Counted from the stretch's first letter, positions 1-11,069 are shown. The stretch: DNA of 64,000 nt from Orientallactaga sibirica (GCA_036365145.1 JAEOAD010000004.1:49382001-49446000); one strand, 5' to 3'. Made by a program: numbers and translations. The notes: a model not told the origin generated them from the letters alone.

Positions 1-270
1 GATTGGTTGCTTTGAGTGTATGTCGGGGCTCCTGAGAGGCTGATAGCCAAGACAGAGGATTGGTTAGTTTGAGTGTATGTTGGGGCTCCTGATAGGCTGA
101 TGAACAAGACAGAGGATTGGCTGCTTTGAGTGTATGTTGAGGCTCCTGATAGGCTGATGGCCAAGACAGAGGATTGGTTGCTTTGAGTGTATGAGGGGCT
201 CCTGAGAGGCTGATGGCCAAGACAGAGGATTGGTTGCTTTGAGTGTATGTGGGGGCTCCTGAGAGGCTCA
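1..270. repeat. 57-bp minisatellite, about 4.7 copies
   Basis: Direct tandem repeat with units starting at 1, 58, 115, 172 and 228; the fourth unit is 56 bp, the others 57. Each opens with gattggttgctttgagtgta and ends near gccaagacagag. Units differ at a few positions, for example gagaggctg versus gataggctg. The array decays after about 270. It begins at the first base, so it probably extends upstream of the window. Confidence 0.93.
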
Positions 271-1158
271 GGAATAGCCGTTGAGTCTCTCTGAGTCTCC
301 AGCTAACATCCTGGGGAGTCAACCTGAGTTAGGACCTTTTTTGTTTTTGGGCCTGCGACCCTGACTAGCTGCTTTTAAATTGGTGGCTGTCTTACTTATA
401 ATCCCCATCAGTACAACTTAATGAAGATAGTTTTAAGGGAATCAGGTCTTTATGATAAAGATTCGTTTCCAAAAAATATGAACACATGAGTAGATTAATT
501 GACCTGTTTCCCCTCAAACAACTTTTTTGTTTGACACTAAAGTTTCTGCATCCTGGAAAATCCCAAGGTGATGATCGGGACAAACAAATCTCAAAGTTAG
601 TTTTGGTTTTGTATAAGGTGATTGGTGGTGGATGGCTCGCTTGGAAAGCAGTTCACTGGGTAGATGAGAATGCAAACCAGTGTGGTCCTGCTTATGTAGA
701 GCATGGAGACCTATCCAAGCATGAGCAGGAGCCTGAGCCCTGGGACTCTCCTCAGAGTGAGGAACTGGTTTGCCTCCAGGACCTGAATGAGGGAGATGGT
801 TTTGTGGGGGAGTTTTCTTAAATAACCAATTATTTCAGTGCATTTAGACAAATAAGGGGACAATTCTGCTAATGAAGCAATGATAAGTAACCAGGGCAGA
901 AAGGAACAACTCAAGTGTAAAAGGCCATCTTTAGAAGTTGTTTTCTTCCTAATTAAAATTTCAAGAAGGAGCATTAGTGTCATCTTGTCCCAAACTATTC
1001 TCTTCCGTAGGTTTCTGTTCTAGGCTGAAATGGTATCAGGTTGTTTCCACCTTATAATTTTGGCTCTCTTTTAATTCTCTTAACCATATATCTTCTATAT
1101 AGGTTCTGGGGAAAATGCAAGCCATCATTAATGATTACAAAAAGGTCACTTTTAAAGT
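271..1158. other. Unannotated unique sequence
   Basis: I recognise no repeat here. A 111-codon plus-strand frame at 486-821 is open but has no familiar domain, no splice context and no codon pattern I can defend, so it is not called as a gene. Confidence 0.5.
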
Positions 1159-1490
1159 TATGTCTTTACATGTATACATGTTTGTGTGTGCGCATGTGTG
1201 CTTGTGTGCACATGTGTGGAAGCCAGAGGACAACCACCTGGGTGTCATCCTCAGTTACACCATCTACTTATTTTTGTGACAGGGCTTCTCATGGACCTGG
1301 AGTTCACCAATCAGGCGAGACTGTGTGGCCAGTGAGCCTCAGGGATCTGCCAGTCTCTGCCTCCCCCACATGAGCATTACAAGCACACTTCACCATGCCT
1401 GACATTTTCAGGTGGGTTCTAAGGGATTGAATTATGGTCCAAGTGATTATAGTGCAAGCACTTTACAAACTGAAGTATCTCCCCACCCCT
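1159..1490 (-). mobile_element. B4-like SINE, minus strand
   Basis: Starts with a (GT)-rich tail near 1180-1215. It continues through ggaagccagaggacaacc and a B1-like middle (tctctgcctcccccacatgagcattac), and ends with the ID-like head in reverse (gcaagcactttacaaactgaagtatctcccc). That order is typical of rodent B4, an ID-B1 composite, read backwards. It is strongly diverged, so old. Confidence 0.7.
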
Positions 1491-1554
1491 GATAATACTC
1501 TTTTAATCTAAATAATCCCAAAGTAAAGAAAAGCTAAGTTTCAGAAGCCGTAGA

Positions 1555-2662
1555 CTGTTACTAGAAAATTTTCATTGCCAGGAATGAGATACCTTCCAGT
1601 GAGTTGTTGGCCAGGGAGGTCACAGATACCCCCCAAACATTATAGGCCATTGCAGAAGCTCTGTGTTTCCCACCAGGAACAGATGGTAAGACCCTATTGC
1701 TAGAGACTACACATACTTGGGCTGCAAGGTCATTGAGAAATCCTGCTGGAGCTGAGCTAAAAACCTCCTCCATGTGGACCAGCTGACAGAAAGCTGGAAA
1801 AAGCTATGCTGCATGCAGTTCAATGGGAGAGAGAGAAATCACCAGTGGAGATACTCAAAGTGGACACTGCAGGCTTTAAATTTGGTCAGCCAAGTCAAAT
1901 AAGCCAATCAGTATGATAGTGGCATGTCTGTTATGGGAGAAACCAACTGCTCTCTACTTGGACTGGAGGCCCGCTCCATGGGAGGGAATACATCCCTGAT
2001 ACTGAACACCTACAACAGAGGTAGTCATGAGCCCTAGAGATGTAATGTCTGCTGGTGTCTGGCTAAATGTATATACTATGCTCAACAAACTGCCCAGTAA
2101 GCACTTCTCTTAATGTTCATACCCATATATTAATGCTACTCTTACTTTTGATTAGAGAAGCTTCTCAGTTCAGATGGCAGTGATCTTGGGATGACTCACA
2201 AGGCACCATAGTGCTGAGAAGAAGTGACAGAGGAGTGCTCAGCGCTGAAATATCTCTATCACATCTTCCAAGGCTTAGGGTCCATTGCAGAAGAGATGGC
2301 AGAAAGAATGTAAGAGCCAAAGGAAGGGTAGGACTCCCTACAATGTGCTCCTCCAGATACAAAATGGCCTGGATATCCATGGCCTCACAGTGCCTCACAC
2401 TACTGACACAAGACCATCATAATATGAGGGAAAGATGATGACATCAAAATAAAAGAAAGATTGATTGAGAGGGGGAAGGGATATGATGGACAGTGGAGTT
2501 TCAAAGGGGAAAGTGGGGGAAGGGAGGGAATTACCATGGGTTATTGTCTACAATTATGGAACTTGTCAATAAAAAAGTAAATTATAAAAAAAACAAGAAA
2601 AAGAAAAAAGAAAAGCAAAAAGAGAGAGAGAGAGAAAGAAAAGAAAAAAAAGAAAAGAAAAG
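1555..2662 (+). mobile_element. LINE-1 3-prime end (3-prime UTR and tail), 5-prime truncated
   Basis: From about 1870 the text follows what I recall of rodent L1 3-prime UTRs: a block ending in ggagggaatacatccctg, then gatgtaatgtctgctgg, and near the end a G-rich stretch followed by attaccatgggttattgtc and caataaaaaagt. An A-rich tail with GAAA/GAGA units runs 2582-2662. No ORF2 coding sequence is present. The stretch 1555-1870 probably belongs to the same UTR but is less certain. Confidence 0.65.
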
Positions 2663-3302
2663 GTGAATTTGATGGTCATAAGCTGCCCAAATTTCACCAG
2701 GCTCACACTGTGCTCACTCAGATGATGTGGTAGCCAGATCCCCTCTCCTCCTCCTTACCAATTTTGTTTGTAATGAGAAAGCAAGTAAATACTCAGTGCT
2801 ATGAAAGTTATTTTACATCAATGCATTCATAATTTCAAAGGGAAGAAGGAAAGCCATTTCTTCTTTAAACCTTGAGATCAGTAATTGGAACGCTGCAAGA
2901 CTGTTTACCTTCCATCTTCCATGGAGGTAGGGGCATTAAAGCAAGGTGATAAGTAGCATAGTCTTTCATGAGTGTGACTTTGTGGAATTGGGTGACCAGG
3001 ATGAAAGTCAATCGTTTATCACATGAGTGCATTCAAACTCCAACTTTTAAAGAGAGGAAATAAAAAGGATTTGTTCAACAAATCGCATGCTAGAAAAACA
3101 GTGACAATGAAGTTGACCTTCCGGACACATCAAAGGCTCTTTACTAGATGCTTGTGGATACATTTCAAGGTTGGATAAAATAACTGACACAAACCAAAGC
3201 CTTCTGGTCTGCTGGCTTGTTGGGTCAGCCAGGGAAGCATCAAAAATTTTAGCTACCAATGAAATGGAGTGCCTGCTAAATGGAGAGATTTTCTTTCTTT
3301 TT
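2663..3302. other. Unannotated unique sequence
   Basis: Between the L1 tail and the next SINE; no repeat, gene or RNA signal recognised. Confidence 0.5.
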
Positions 3303-3307
3303 AAAAT

Positions 3308-3351
<44 letters not shown>

Positions 3352-3540
3352 TGAGAGAGAGACAGAGAGACAGACAGACAGATAGAGAATGGCACACTAG
3401 GGCCTCTAGCCACTGCAAATGAACTCCAGACACAGGTACCACCTTGTGCATCTGGCTTTATGCGGGTATTGGGGAATTGAACCTGGGTCCTTAGGCTTCG
3501 CAGGCAAGTGCCTTAAGTGCTAAGCCATCTCTCCAGCCCC
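3303..3540 (-). mobile_element. DIP-like tRNA-derived SINE, minus strand, with (ATTT)n tail
   Basis: Read backwards it has the head gggctggagagatggctta at 3522-3540, the central agttcatttgcagtggct region, a (CT/GA)-rich stretch at 3354-3388 and a tail that has become a perfect (ATTT)n microsatellite at 3308-3352. The tetranucleotide array is an expansion of the SINE A-rich tail and is a likely length polymorphism. Confidence 0.9.
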
Positions 3541-4029
3541 CTAAATAATGAAATTTTCATATAGTTTGTTTACCAAATGCTTTGGTTAAAGTAATACAAA
3601 GTCTAACAAACTATCTGTTACTTCTATAATTTTTTATGTAGAGGTAGATCGACAAATAGTTTTATTCTTTACTTCACAAGCTGAAACAACATGTTCTAGA
3701 CTGTGTGTTCCTTTATTAGAAAGGTCAAATTCAGTAAGACTTATGTAAGTAAAGCATACATTTATCAAGCTCACTGTAATGTTTTAGTTTATTTAGTGAT
3801 GGTAAAGCTGAGCTAGTGTTAAAGCACAGGAGGACATGTTTGTGTTTCAAGGAACACTGGGAATGTTTCCAGTGGATAGAGACAGTTCTCCAAATGTGAG
3901 AAGGGTTCAGGTCACTGAGACTTCTATGGTGGACCTTAGGCTTTTGACACCAAAAAGTAAACAATACGCCTTCTAAGATGCCTTCCTAACTTAAATATCT
4001 GGTGGTGGGGAACTTCCCAGGCTCCTCCT
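3541..4029. other. Unannotated unique sequence
   Basis: AT-rich sequence with no repeat or gene recognised. Confidence 0.5.
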
Positions 4030-4256
4030 TTAAAAAATTTTTTTAAAAATTATTTATTGGCAGAGAGAGAGAGTGAGAAAGAAAGAAAAGAAAAGAGAGA
4101 AAGAAAGGGTGTGCCTAGGCCTGTAGCCACTGCAAATAAACTCCAGATGCATGTGCCACCTTGTGCATCTGACGTTAAGTGGGTACTGGGGAATTGAACC
4201 ATGGTGTTAGGCTTTGCAGGCAAGCACCTTAACTACTGTGACGTTTTCCCAGCCAT
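4030..4256 (-). mobile_element. DIP-like SINE, minus strand, diverged
   Basis: Retains gccactgcaaataaactccagatgc, cttgtgcatctg and the internal-promoter region gggaattgaacc. The head is mutated to actactgtgacgttttcccagcc where other copies read gctaagccatctctccagcc, so it is an older copy. A GA-rich stretch lies at 4061-4107. Confidence 0.85.
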
Positions 4257-4959
4257 TGCCTTCTTTTTTTTTGAAAAGCTCATTTGAGAAATTGGCTGGT
4301 TTTGAGGTAAAGGCAATGTCTTATCTATTTGATGTCCTCATTTATCTCCTGGGAGGGGGATTGAAGACACTGTGTTTTAAAGAGGAAAGAAGTTCATGGA
4401 ATTTATAGAAAGATGCCCTTTGTAGCTAGAGAAATCTTTACATTTGAAATAAGGCAAATGACTGCTGAATTTGCAGGGCATGATACACCAACATCAGGAG
4501 GAGGCTGACATTTTTATTGCCGTAAATCAAAATGATGGAAGTCATCTGATCCTTCTAGGGTTAAAAACATTGATCATGTAGGTTGTTTACACAGGAAAGT
4601 TTGTTTGCCAACTTATGTTAATAGTTTTTCTATTAGGCCACTTGCCTTGCCTCTAAAATAGAACAAATACTCAACTTGGGACTTCCCTGCCTGGACCAGG
4701 TTATTCTTTATGTGGACCAGGTCATTCCCTGCATGGACCAGTTCATTCCCTATGTAGTGCCATTCTTTCCAGTGAGCAGTGTCGAGAGCAGGAAGATGGA
4801 AGAATGGATGGAAAGGGAACCCAGACTGTAATAAATGGAACAACTCTGAGCTTACCTGGCTTCCACACTGAAGCTCCCTGAGGTGACGGATTCTCTTTTG
4901 GTGTATACCATTGTAATGGGATTTTATGTTATTTGCTCACTGAAGTATCTTAGGTGATT
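4257..4959. other. Unannotated sequence with a small tandem repeat
   Basis: No interspersed repeat recognised. It contains the 21-bp triplicate listed separately at 4692-4754. Confidence 0.5.
4692..4754. repeat. 21-bp tandem triplicate
   Basis: Three adjacent 21-bp units start at 4692, 4713 and 4734, each beginning tggaccag and containing an attc core. Units differ by 2-6 bases. On the minus strand one frame stays open through it, giving three diverged seven-residue repeats (NELVHAG, NDLVHIK, NNLVQAG). I see no other gene evidence. Confidence 0.8.
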
Positions 4960-5188
4960 CATTTTTAATTTTTTAAATTTTTATTTATTTATTAGAGACA
5001 GAGATAGGGAAAGAGAGAGAGAGAGGGAGAGTGAGAATGGACACGCCAGGGCCTCTAGCCACTGCAAGCGAACTCCAGATGCATGTGCCCCCTTATGCAT
5101 CTGGCTTACGTGGGACCTGGAGAATCGAACTGGGGTCCTTAAGCTTCACAGGCATGTGCTTTAACTGCTAAGCCATCCCTCTAGCCAA
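4960..5188 (-). mobile_element. DIP-like SINE, minus strand
   Basis: Full layout in reverse: T-rich tail, GA-rich stretch, gggcctctagccactgcaag, atgtgcccccttatgcatctgg, agaatcgaactggggtcctt (B-box region) and the head ending agccatccctctagcca. Confidence 0.9.
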
Positions 5189-5784
5189 TTAAGTGATTCA
5201 TTGTTGTCCTTACCTGAGAGCTGGCACTACCCAGCCCTCACCCTAAACCACACACATGAGTAGCCATCGTCCATGTTTTCACTTTGTTCATCCCCAAATT
5301 ATATTAATTTTATCTCCTAAGTTTTTGAAAGTTCTGTCCTCTTGTCTTGGCTTTTATCAGAGTATCTTTCTTTTGGGCTCTTGGGATGATTTAAAACTGA
5401 CCTCCAGCCTGCAGCCTGCATCTCTCCATCCTTTCAGAAGACTCCACCATTGTGTCTCTACAAAAGAAACCCAGCCCTATTATTCTCCCACCCAGAGTCT
5501 TCAACGGGATTTTTCTATTGGGAACAGAGAATGGTCCAAGTATTTTCATGGCTTACAAGGTGCTGTATGCCAAGTTTTCTGTTATAAAACACCTTTTCAT
5601 ATACTCTTCAGCTGATTCCTACTCATCTTTGAGTATCAAGTAAAAAGACATGGCTTTTACTGGCTCCTGGCCAATCAATCACTCTTCCTCCATGCCACCT
5701 CGGTACCTTGTAGATAATGTTACTAGTACTTATCACACACTATCCTTTGTAACTTCGTCTTCTTTACTAATATACATTTTTTAA
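5189..5784. other. Unannotated unique sequence
   Basis: Contains a 119-codon plus frame (5256-5615) with no recognisable motif. Nothing here is supportable as a gene. Confidence 0.5.
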
Positions 5785-6005
5785 AGAAACTGACAAATTT
5801 AATTATTTATTTATTTTCAAGAAAAGAGAGACAGAGAAAGAATGAGAGAGAAAGGGCACACCAGGGCCTTCAGCCACTGCAAACGAACTCCACATGCGTA
5901 TACCACTTTGTGCATCTGGGCCTATGTGTGTACTGGGGAAACAAACTAGGGTCTTTAGAGTTTGTAGGCAAGTGCCTTAACCACTGAGCCAATCTCTCCA
6001 GTTCT
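5785..6005 (-). mobile_element. DIP-like SINE, minus strand, diverged
   Basis: Keeps ccagggccttcagccactgc, gcatctgggcctatgtg and gccttaaccactgagcc near the head. It lies directly against the B1 array; its head joins the first ccaccaactt flank at 6006. Confidence 0.85.
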
Positions 6006-6015
6006 CCACCAACTT

Positions 6016-6172
6016 TTTCTTTTCTTTTGGTTTTTTGAGGTAGGGTCTTGCTCTAGCCCAAGCTGGCCTGGAATTCACTATGTAGTCTCAGGGTGGCCTC
6101 AAACTCATGGCAATCCTCCTACCTCTGCCTCCCAAGTGTTGAGATTAAAGGCATGTACCACCACATCCTGCT
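6016..6172 (-). mobile_element. B1 SINE, array copy 1
   Basis: Antisense B1 with T-tail, gaggtagggtcttgctctag, ggaattcactatgtagtctc and tgcctcccaagtg. It is bounded by ccaccaactt at 6006-6015 and 6173-6182. It carries gttgagattaaaggcatgta in its 7SL-derived head. Confidence 0.93.
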
Positions 6173-6182
6173 CCACCAACTT

Positions 6183-6345
6183 TTTTTTTTTTTTTTTTTT
6201 AATTTTTTTGAGGTAGGGTTTCGCTCTAGCCCAGGCTGGCCTGGAATTCACTATGTAGTCTCAGGGTGGCCTCAAACTCATGGCTATCCTCCTACCTCTG
6301 CCTCCCAAGTGTTGAGATTAAAGGCATGTACCACCACATCCTGCT
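6183..6345 (-). mobile_element. B1 SINE, array copy 2 (mosaic)
   Basis: Antisense B1 between ccaccaactt at 6173-6182 and 6346-6355. Its left part (gtttcgctctag, catggctatcc) matches copy 3. Its right part (gttgagattaaaggcatgta, catcctgctccaccaac) matches copy 1. This is the structure expected of an unequal crossover product. Confidence 0.93.
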
Positions 6346-6355
6346 CCACCAACTT

Positions 6356-6520
6356 TTTTTTTTAACTTTTTAATTTTTTTTGAGGTAGGGTTTCGCTCTA
6401 GCCCAGGCTGGCCTGGAATTCACTATGTAGTCTCAGGGTGGCCTCAAACTCATGGCTATCCTCCTACCTCTGCCTCCCAAGTGCTGGGATTAAAGATGTG
6501 CACCACCAAGCCTGGCTCTT
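6356..6520 (-). mobile_element. B1 SINE, array copy 3
   Basis: Antisense B1 between ccaccaactt at 6346-6355 and 6521-6530. The left half is identical to copy 2 over most of its length; the right half reads gctgggattaaagatgtgca. Confidence 0.93.
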
Positions 6521-6530
6521 CCACCAACTT

Positions 6531-6700
6531 TTTTTTTTTTTTGGTTTTTTGAGGTTTTCGAGGTAGGGTCTCACTCTGGCCCAGGCCAACGTGGAATTAA
6601 CTATGTAGTCTCAGGGTGGCCTCGAACTCACGGCGATCCTCCTACCTCTGCCTCCCAAGTGCTAGGATTAAAGGCGTGCGCCACCACGCCCAGCTCTATT
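6531..6700 (-). mobile_element. B1 SINE, array copy 4
   Basis: Antisense B1 between ccaccaactt at 6521-6530 and 6701-6710. It is the most distinct copy, with an extra gaggttttc near the tail and gctaggattaaaggcgtgcg in the head. It may be a separate insertion or an older array member. Confidence 0.92.
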
Positions 6701-6710
6701 CCACCAACTT

Positions 6711-8025
6711 TTTGAAGCCAGGGCTCATGCTTTATTTTCAAGGCCTAGTGCTCAGTTTATTAATTCCTCGCATGAGGTGTTGAATAAGAATGCTTGGTGC
6801 ACAAAATCATGGATCCATGATCTGAAAACATTTGGGAAACAAAAATTGAGTCTTCACTGACCATGTCCCTGCTTCCCCTTGTTTGTCTAATCAATAGATT
6901 ATAATCTACTACCTACAGCGTATCAGGAACCATAAGTAAAATGTTCTGAAGCATATGGGAGGATGAGTAGGAATAATATGCAAATTTTATGATGGTTTAT
7001 AAAAACCATGGAGACCGAGGAAGCTGATCGTATGGTTGTCCCTTTTAAAGAGGGACAGAGAGCAAGGGAAGGGGGAGGTGAACATGAGAAAGCTCCTGCC
7101 TCAGTGAGAGCAAGGTATCCAACATTTGTTGTTCCTCTTACCTTGAACTAACAATCCTGTATCATGACAGGCTGAGATCAATATGACAATAATCAGGATC
7201 CCATCAAAGAGATTAGAGTAAATTGTTCTTTTTTATTTGCACTTGTTTTGGAAAAGTCATTCAGGAGTTATTGATAAATGGCTACTTAGAAGTCATAAAT
7301 TACACTAAATAATGATCAAAGTATGACTCGTTCGATACGTCAATCCATAAAGGAGTAGCTACTCTGTGTTTATTACACTTGCCCAGTATTTGTGCTTTAT
7401 ATGTTATTTTTTTTTTCCTTCGAGAAGGTTAAATGACTGTATTTCTTTGTGAATTCTTTGGAGAAACATATAAAATAAATATAAGATCCAATGATTCAAA
7501 GGTCAAAACAATGTAATTTTCTTTCCCATTTACAAGAAGAAAATACGATTTAGGTTCAGGGTGTCCCACAATGCTCATAGGAATATGGCAGCCTTGATCT
7601 ATGCTCTCTTGATGTGGAAATAATTTATGGCTTTCTTTGTAATTTACAAATGGATTCATTATGGGACTCTGGGCATATGTGCTCAGAATTAAAGGCCAAG
7701 GCCTGATCCCATGACTATTGACAGCAAAGCCAAGAGAGAAGATAAGAGCCTAAAGCAAAAATTCCTTCTTGTTCATCCTTTGGAGACTGCTCTGCATAGT
7801 CCTAGACAACAGAAGGTAACCTCTGGTTCCACACTTTGGATCTATAAGTACTGCACTGCATTTGAGATCTGCCCAGTTCTTTCTTGGAAAAGCCACCTAA
7901 CCATTTTAAAATTAGTTTCTGTCCATATCTAAAAATGATGACAAAATTGTCTATATCAGTTTTTTTTTTTTTTCCAGGGAGATGAAGAGAGAGAAACTAC
8001 CTTATATTACAAATCCAAAGGAGGA
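6711..8025. other. Unannotated unique sequence
   Basis: About 1.3 kb, AT-rich, with no repeat recognised beyond short T-runs at 7409 and 7960. A few frames of 73-76 codons are unremarkable. Confidence 0.5.
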
Positions 8026-8262
8026 TCTATTGGTTAAAGTATGGACTCTCAGAGCAAGGCTGCCGGGATATGAATCCTACCACTGACTAGCTGTGTGACT
8101 TTGGCTGGGTTACTTAACCTCTCTGTGCTTTACTTTGCCCATGTTTAAACAAAGATGCCTGTCCAGAGATGTGTCATGAGGATTAAAAGTACTGATGTGT
8201 ATAAAGCATGAGAATGCTGCCTGGAGCAGAGGAAATGCTGTAGTCTAAGTGTTTGGTGGATA
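8026..8262 (+). mobile_element. MIR SINE, plus strand
   Basis: Matches the ancient mammalian MIR in order: ggttaaagtatggactct, then atgaatcctaccactgac, the core gctgtgtgactttgg, gttacttaacctctctg, and a tail with gaggattaaaagtactg. Near full length, with the divergence expected of a pre-placental element. Confidence 0.88.
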
Positions 8263-8489
8263 AACAGTAATTTGTATTCATCTCCAGATGCAGTTTCAGC
8301 AAACAGATCTGAAGTGGAGCTCCTTGAATTTATGCCACATCTACATGAAAGGGCAACTAGAAGAAGATATAATGATAATACCACTAGAAAAAATGGAGGC
8401 ACCTTGTTTAAGAACTTAATTAGGTCAACACAAATCGTCATTTCAAAGCCCTAGCTGAGCACTTTTGTAGTGGAGGGAGCATCCATTAA

Positions 8490-8660
8490 AGAGTAGAGAT
8501 CTTGGGGCTGCAGAAAATGCTCCGTGGATAAGGACACTTGCTGAAGTTCTCCTCTGGTCTCTGGGCAGGCATAAAGCCTGTGTATCTGCACATAGGCCTG
8601 CTTGCATTATGCACACATGTGCTACACACACACACGTACACGTGCATGCATGTGTGCCAA
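8490..8660 (+). mobile_element. Probable B4/B2-like SINE remnant with (CA)n tail
   Basis: Begins ttggggctgcagaaaatgct, which resembles a degraded tRNA-type SINE head, and ends in an alternating purine-pyrimidine tail (acacacacacacgtacacgtgc) at 8624-8655. The middle is not clear, so this is a weak call. Confidence 0.35.
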
Positions 8661-9639
8661 GAAAAGTAGAAAACACTATTTTAAGTGAAGAGTGGCACAA
8701 TTAGATAATAAAGGAAGAACAGAGCTGATGGAGGAATTAAGCAGGCTGGGATGAGGACGGTGAAGTGATGGCTTACCCCATAGTCATTTGCTACCAATTC
8801 AAAACAGTGTCTATGTGCAGGGTATCCATGGGAACTGACTCTCAGGGCCATGCTGGCCACACTGCTCCAGCTGTGTGGAATTCAGAGCTCACCCTCACAG
8901 ACCTGATTGACCCCATTGGAGAGAACCTTCGACTGGTCAGTTCAGCTTTCTACAAATATATCTTTAGGGAAATGTACGAACAACTCGGTTTAGACCCTCT
9001 TGAGAGAGTGGAGTTCTCAAAAGATGGGCTGGCATGTTCTTTGTAGAAGGAAGATAGGAAGCCTGAGTTAAGGGCTGCAAGACTATGGACAGAGCACATA
9101 GTCAAGGGGGTGGCTATGAGAAATGGACTTCTGCGGCTGTGCTGGACTCGGGTATCATGGGTGAGACTTGGGGTGAAAACAATCCGTGGCTTTCCACAAG
9201 TCTCCTTAGCTATTGCTTTTCCCCTGAGAAGGCTGAACCGCTCATCTATCTTTGTATGTTATGTAGAATATAAAAAGGCAAGTCCAAGGGAAGCTGCCCT
9301 GCCCCCATTCACCCTGTTTGGGTCTTTGCAAATTGGAGGATATTGTCCCAAGAGTCCTGAATCTATAATGTCCAACTTACGGCTACTGGGTGCAAAGAGG
9401 TCGTTGATCCTGATGATGCTGAGAGCAGAGGGAAAGGAGGGAACACAGAGAAGCAGAGGGATGGAAAACTCTCAGAGACCCACTGGCAATAGAATTCCCT
9501 TCCCTGCATGTACCAAAGCAGGCGAGTGTCTTTTTGGTGCTGGAATAATAGCATTTTACTCCCAGTAATGAAATTTCACACTTGGCTTTGGCAACATTCT
9601 TTCAATAATTGCCATTATCATAACCTTCATCATCATTAT
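8661..9639. other. Unannotated sequence with an unusually open plus frame
   Basis: Frame 2 on the plus strand is open from 8741 to the TAA at 9566-9568 except for one TAG at 9044-9046, about 276 codons in all. The predicted residues show no domain I recognise and no splice sites bracket the block. It could be chance, or a decayed exon or retrocopy. See findings. Confidence 0.4.
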
Positions 9640-9860
9640 CTTGTAGAGTCCACCATCATTTAGCAGTTGGGTCCCAGCCATGTACCAGACACTATTTAAT
9701 TTAATCCTTAAAACAATCCTATAAACAGATATTATGCTCAATTTTTTTGGCAAGAAAACCAAGGTCAAAGAGATGAAGAAACACACAATATGGTGTAGTT
9801 ATTGACAGAGGCAGAGGAAACAAGCATGTTCTGACTCCTGGGCCTGTGTTCCTAACTTCT
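9640..9860 (-). mobile_element. MIR SINE, minus strand
   Basis: Reverse MIR: ccatgtaccagacactattt, atttaatccttaaaacaatccta, an imperfect copy of the gatgaggaaactgagg block (aagaaaaccaaggtcaaag), then ctgactcctgggcctgtg. Divergence is high but the block order is right. Confidence 0.78.
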
Positions 9861-10764
9861 CTGTATCTCAGTTTTTCAGTGACCCAGGACCATCGTCAGG
9901 AGGAATGGGTTATACAGCAAAGCCACACAGTTTGGCTGAGGCTGCAGAAAATGAGCAATTCAGTGACCTGTCACCTGATGTGTCAAATTTAAGTAAGAAT
10001 TAAATAACTTATGTGGCATGTGAGATAATGGCTGTCGCCAATTTATAAGATGTCAGGAAAGTCTTTGGCTTGGAAGAATTTGAGAGAACCACTATAGGGC
10101 TAGAATGATCTGTGTCCAAAGGGTCCAAATGCTCTTCCATTCCTCTGGTTACTTGGATTCTGGAAGGAAGCCTTGGACTCTATGCTCTGGTAACAGAGCT
10201 AGGAAGTATGGAATGGGATAGGCCTAGCATAATGCAATCACAAATCACGACTCACTTTTCTTACACCATATTCCATCATATCTCTTCTGTGGGTTCTTCT
10301 GTCCCCTCTTTTGGTCATTATCTTGGATTCATCTCATAGATTTTCTTGATTCTTTGGCATTAGAAAGAGTCTCATTTTGATGTTATTGAAAAGTCAAGAG
10401 CCATCTAAATCAAAACTGCAGTTTCTCATCCACTTTGAAAAACCTGTTTCTACCTCAGAACCAATCAGCGCTTGGGAGGGTCATTATTTTTCTGCTACTC
10501 CTCCTCTACTTTACTCTTCTCCTCCACTCCTGTCCTGTTGCCTCATTCTTTACTACTTTTCCGTTCTGTAGAAGCATGAGAAGAGAGACACACTGAAGAC
10601 AGAAGGGTTGCAGGAGGCATAGTGTGCGGGGGTGGGGGTGGGGAAGGAAAGGGGATACATGGAAGACAATGAGGCACCACCGAAGTGGGATTACTGTAAC
10701 CTTGCACCAATCTTGTCAGCAATAGCAGATTACACAAATGCTAACTTTGGGGCTCACTGGGCAG
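9861..10764. other. Unannotated unique sequence
   Basis: About 0.9 kb with no repeat recognised. A G-rich run (ggggtgggggtgggg) lies near 10628-10645. Confidence 0.5.
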
Positions 10765-11064
10765 TGTTAGAGTTACACTGGGACAAAACACCCAACCAGG
10801 GGGGAGAGGGTTTATTTCAGCTTACAGTTTCAAAGGGAAACTTCATCGTGGCAAGGAAAGCATGACAGGCCATCACATCTCCACAGTAGCCCGAAGGAAG
10901 TAGTCTATCCACTGGGCTTGGAGATAGGCAATATCACCCGCAAAGCCCACCCCCAGTGACACTCCACCCCCCAAAGCTCTACAACTTTCCTAAATTGCCA
11001 CTAGCTGAAGACCAAGTCTTCAAAATGCATGAGCCTGTGGGTACGTTTAGTTGAAACCACCACA
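10765..11064 (-). mobile_element. MaLR-type solo LTR, minus strand, with 5-bp target duplication
   Basis: Bounded by TG...CA and flanked by a perfect 5-bp duplication, ggcag at 10760-10764 and 11065-11069, the size made by ERVL/MaLR integrases. Read in reverse it starts tgtggtggtttcaac, close to MaLR LTR starts. It keeps the block gaccaagtcttcaaaatgca seen in a similar form in the LTR at 50659-51027. Confidence 0.8.
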
Positions 11065-11069
11065 GGCAG

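Noticed and set aside
486..821. 111-codon plus frame just after the minisatellite
   Set aside because: No recognisable product; context is non-coding on both sides.
1555..2662. Active LINE-1
   Set aside because: Only the 3-prime UTR and tail are present; there is no ORF1 or ORF2 and the element is 5-prime truncated.
6006..6710. CRISPR-like array from regularly spaced ccaccaactt
   Set aside because: The spacing units are B1 elements that resemble each other, not unique spacers, and the genome is mammalian.
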